Below, piece by piece: positions 8,247 through 8,672 of a DNA stretch of 8,672 nt. Source of the stretch: Frankiales bacterium (GTDB lineage: Bacteria > Actinomycetota > Actinomycetes > Mycobacteriales > SCTD01); assembly GCA_025464795.1 (NCBI GenBank), contig JAODNB010000277.1:1-8672 (forward strand), in the 5' to 3' direction. The translations under genes were made by a program, and so were the position numbers. Each line of letters begins with the position of its first letter. Position 1 is the stretch's first letter. Below the pieces are notes generated by a model that worked only from the letters and a program-made list of their open reading frames with translations, made no database searches and had not been told where the DNA came from.

Positions 8247-8271
8247 GGCGACGGCACCGACAGGGTCGCCT
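8246..8271. repeat. Inverted repeat between the DUF1653 and exporter genes (possible operator or weak hairpin)
   Basis: Perfect 7-bp arms AGGCGAC (8246-8252) and GTCGCCT (8265-8271) flank a 12-bp loop. One arm overlaps the first base of the candidate TAGGTT -10 box of the exporter gene and the other ends four bases past the DUF1653 stop codon. On the minus strand, the direction of transcription, no U-run follows, so a Rho-independent terminator is unlikely. Reading plus, TGGTTTT follows, but no gene ends there on that strand. An operator or chance repeat are both possible. Confidence 0.35.
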
Positions 8272-8275
8272 GGTT

Positions 8276-8512
8276 TTACAGCGGCGTGAAGCGTTGCACG
8301 CCTTGGCCCTCCGGCACGGCAGCACCGGTGCTCGGATCGACCCAGGCGGTGAAGTCCGCGAGCGTCCGGACCGCGAAGGGCGGCCCCTCGAGGGGGTAGA
8401 GCGGCAGGTACACCACGGCGGTCCTCGACGCGTCGTTCGCGTCGTGGCCGAGTCCGAGCACGAGGTAGTGCGCCCCCTTCCAGTGCCGGTAGGTCCCTGG
8501 CGCGACGCTCAT
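8276..8512 (-). CDS. DUF1653 family small protein
   Basis: A 78-aa protein that is almost wholly one DUF1653 domain. It shows the family pattern: G6-x-Y8-R9-H10, K12-G13, Y16-x-V-L-G20, a variable loop, V33-V34-Y35, L38-Y39, then VRTLADF (48-54) and a C-terminal RF. The family's biochemical role is not known to me; members are short, soluble and usually encoded alone. The start is the ATG at 8512. A longer reading from 8638 would add 42 residues antisense to the divergent DoxX-like gene and has no family match. No Shine-Dalgarno precedes the ATG, and only 18 bp separate it from the start of the divergent gene. It is 44 bp upstream of the exporter gene on the same strand. Family assignment is good; function is open. 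Confidence 0.85.
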   Translation of the reverse strand: MSVAPGTYRHWKGAHYLVLGLGHDANDASRTAVVYLPLYPLEGPPFAVRTLADFTAWVDPSTGAAVPEGQGVQRFTPL

Positions 8513-8517
8513 AGGCC

Positions 8518-8523
8518 TAGGGT
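8518..8523 (+). promoter_or_regulatory. Candidate -10 box (TAGGGT) for a leaderless DoxX-like transcript
   Basis: TAGGGT fits TANNNT and ends seven bases before the GTG at 8531, the spacing expected if transcription begins at the start codon itself. It overlaps the 8-bp palindrome TAGGCCTA (8512-8519), which touches the start codon of the divergent DUF1653 gene. No clear -35 is visible at 16-18 bp. No Shine-Dalgarno is present, which agrees with a leaderless mRNA. Confidence 0.5.
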
Positions 8524-8530
8524 CGCAGAC

Positions 8531-8672
8531 GTGACCCGACTGGCGACGGCCTCCCCGTACCTGCTCGCAGGACTGCTGGCTGGGGCGGGAGCGACCCACT
8601 TCCTGAAGCCGGGCCTGTACGACCCCATCGTCCCCCACGTGCTGCCGGGTCCGCCACGCGCATGGACCTACG
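8531..8672 (+). CDS. DoxX-like small membrane protein, 5' part only
   Basis: The GTG at 8531 opens a frame that runs to the right edge and gives 47 residues. A hydrophobic segment (about residues 9-22, YLLAGLLAGAGATHF) is followed by KPGLYDPIVP, LPGPPRAWTY. This resembles the N-terminus of short DoxX-family or DoxX-like membrane proteins, which have about four helices and a conserved H-F-x-x-P-x-x-Y/F-D-x-I-V-P stretch after helix 1. The function of such proteins is poorly defined; some are tied to thiol or redox stress. The rest of the protein lies outside the window, so helix count and length cannot be checked. The start is supported by the TAGGGT box seven bases upstream and by the fit of the N-terminus to the family. 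Confidence 0.75.
   Translation, partial: MTRLATASPYLLAGLLAGAGATHFLKPGLYDPIVPHVLPGPPRAWTY

Noticed and set aside
5370..8399. A 1009-codon open frame on the plus strand
   Set aside because: It lies antisense to the exporter gene, whose motifs are unmistakable. The translation is rich in R, G, H, Q and D with no domain pattern, as expected for the complement of GC-rich coding DNA.
8513..8638. Upstream extension of the DUF1653 frame
   Set aside because: These 42 codons are antisense to the DoxX-like gene and do not match the family; the ATG at 8512 fits the domain.

Overview
The window is about 8.7 kb of very GC-rich DNA with tightly packed genes, GTG starts, a 4-base GTGA gene overlap and near-leaderless promoters of the TANNNT type. 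Together with a LigC-type DNA ligase that closely resembles the mycobacterial enzyme, this points to a free-living actinomycete (Actinomycetota). The genus cannot be named from the sequence alone. No tRNA, rRNA, CRISPR array, insertion sequence or phage gene was seen.

Layout from left to right. (a) 1-2512, minus strand: a two-gene unit in which an ATP-dependent DNA ligase (ligC type, 349 aa) is followed by, and overlaps by GTGA, an ABC-F ATPase that runs off the left edge. (b) 2513-2620: a 108-bp divergent intergenic region with a 10-bp palindrome. (c) 2621-4717, plus strand: a cytosolic GAF-like/PAS/GGDEF/EAL protein for cyclic-di-GMP turnover. (d) 4728-8231, minus strand, convergent with (c) and only 10 bp away: a 1167-aa single-chain ABC exporter with two complete membrane-ATPase modules. 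(e) 8276-8512, minus strand: a small DUF1653 protein upstream of the exporter. (f) 8531 to the right edge, plus strand: the start of a DoxX-like membrane protein, divergent from (e) with an 18-bp gap.

The genes do not form one obvious pathway. They look like ordinary chromosomal housekeeping and accessory genes: DNA repair, ribosome-associated ATPase, second-messenger signalling and export. The most informative signal is in the fused exporter. Every departure from the ABC consensus (A-loop, Walker B glutamate, H-loop, and the partner signature LSAGE) falls in one composite nucleotide site, while the other site is canonical. It therefore looks like a built-in asymmetric ABC exporter, with the degenerate Walker B/H-loop in the C-terminal half. 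I see no convincing evidence of a previously undescribed multigene system here.
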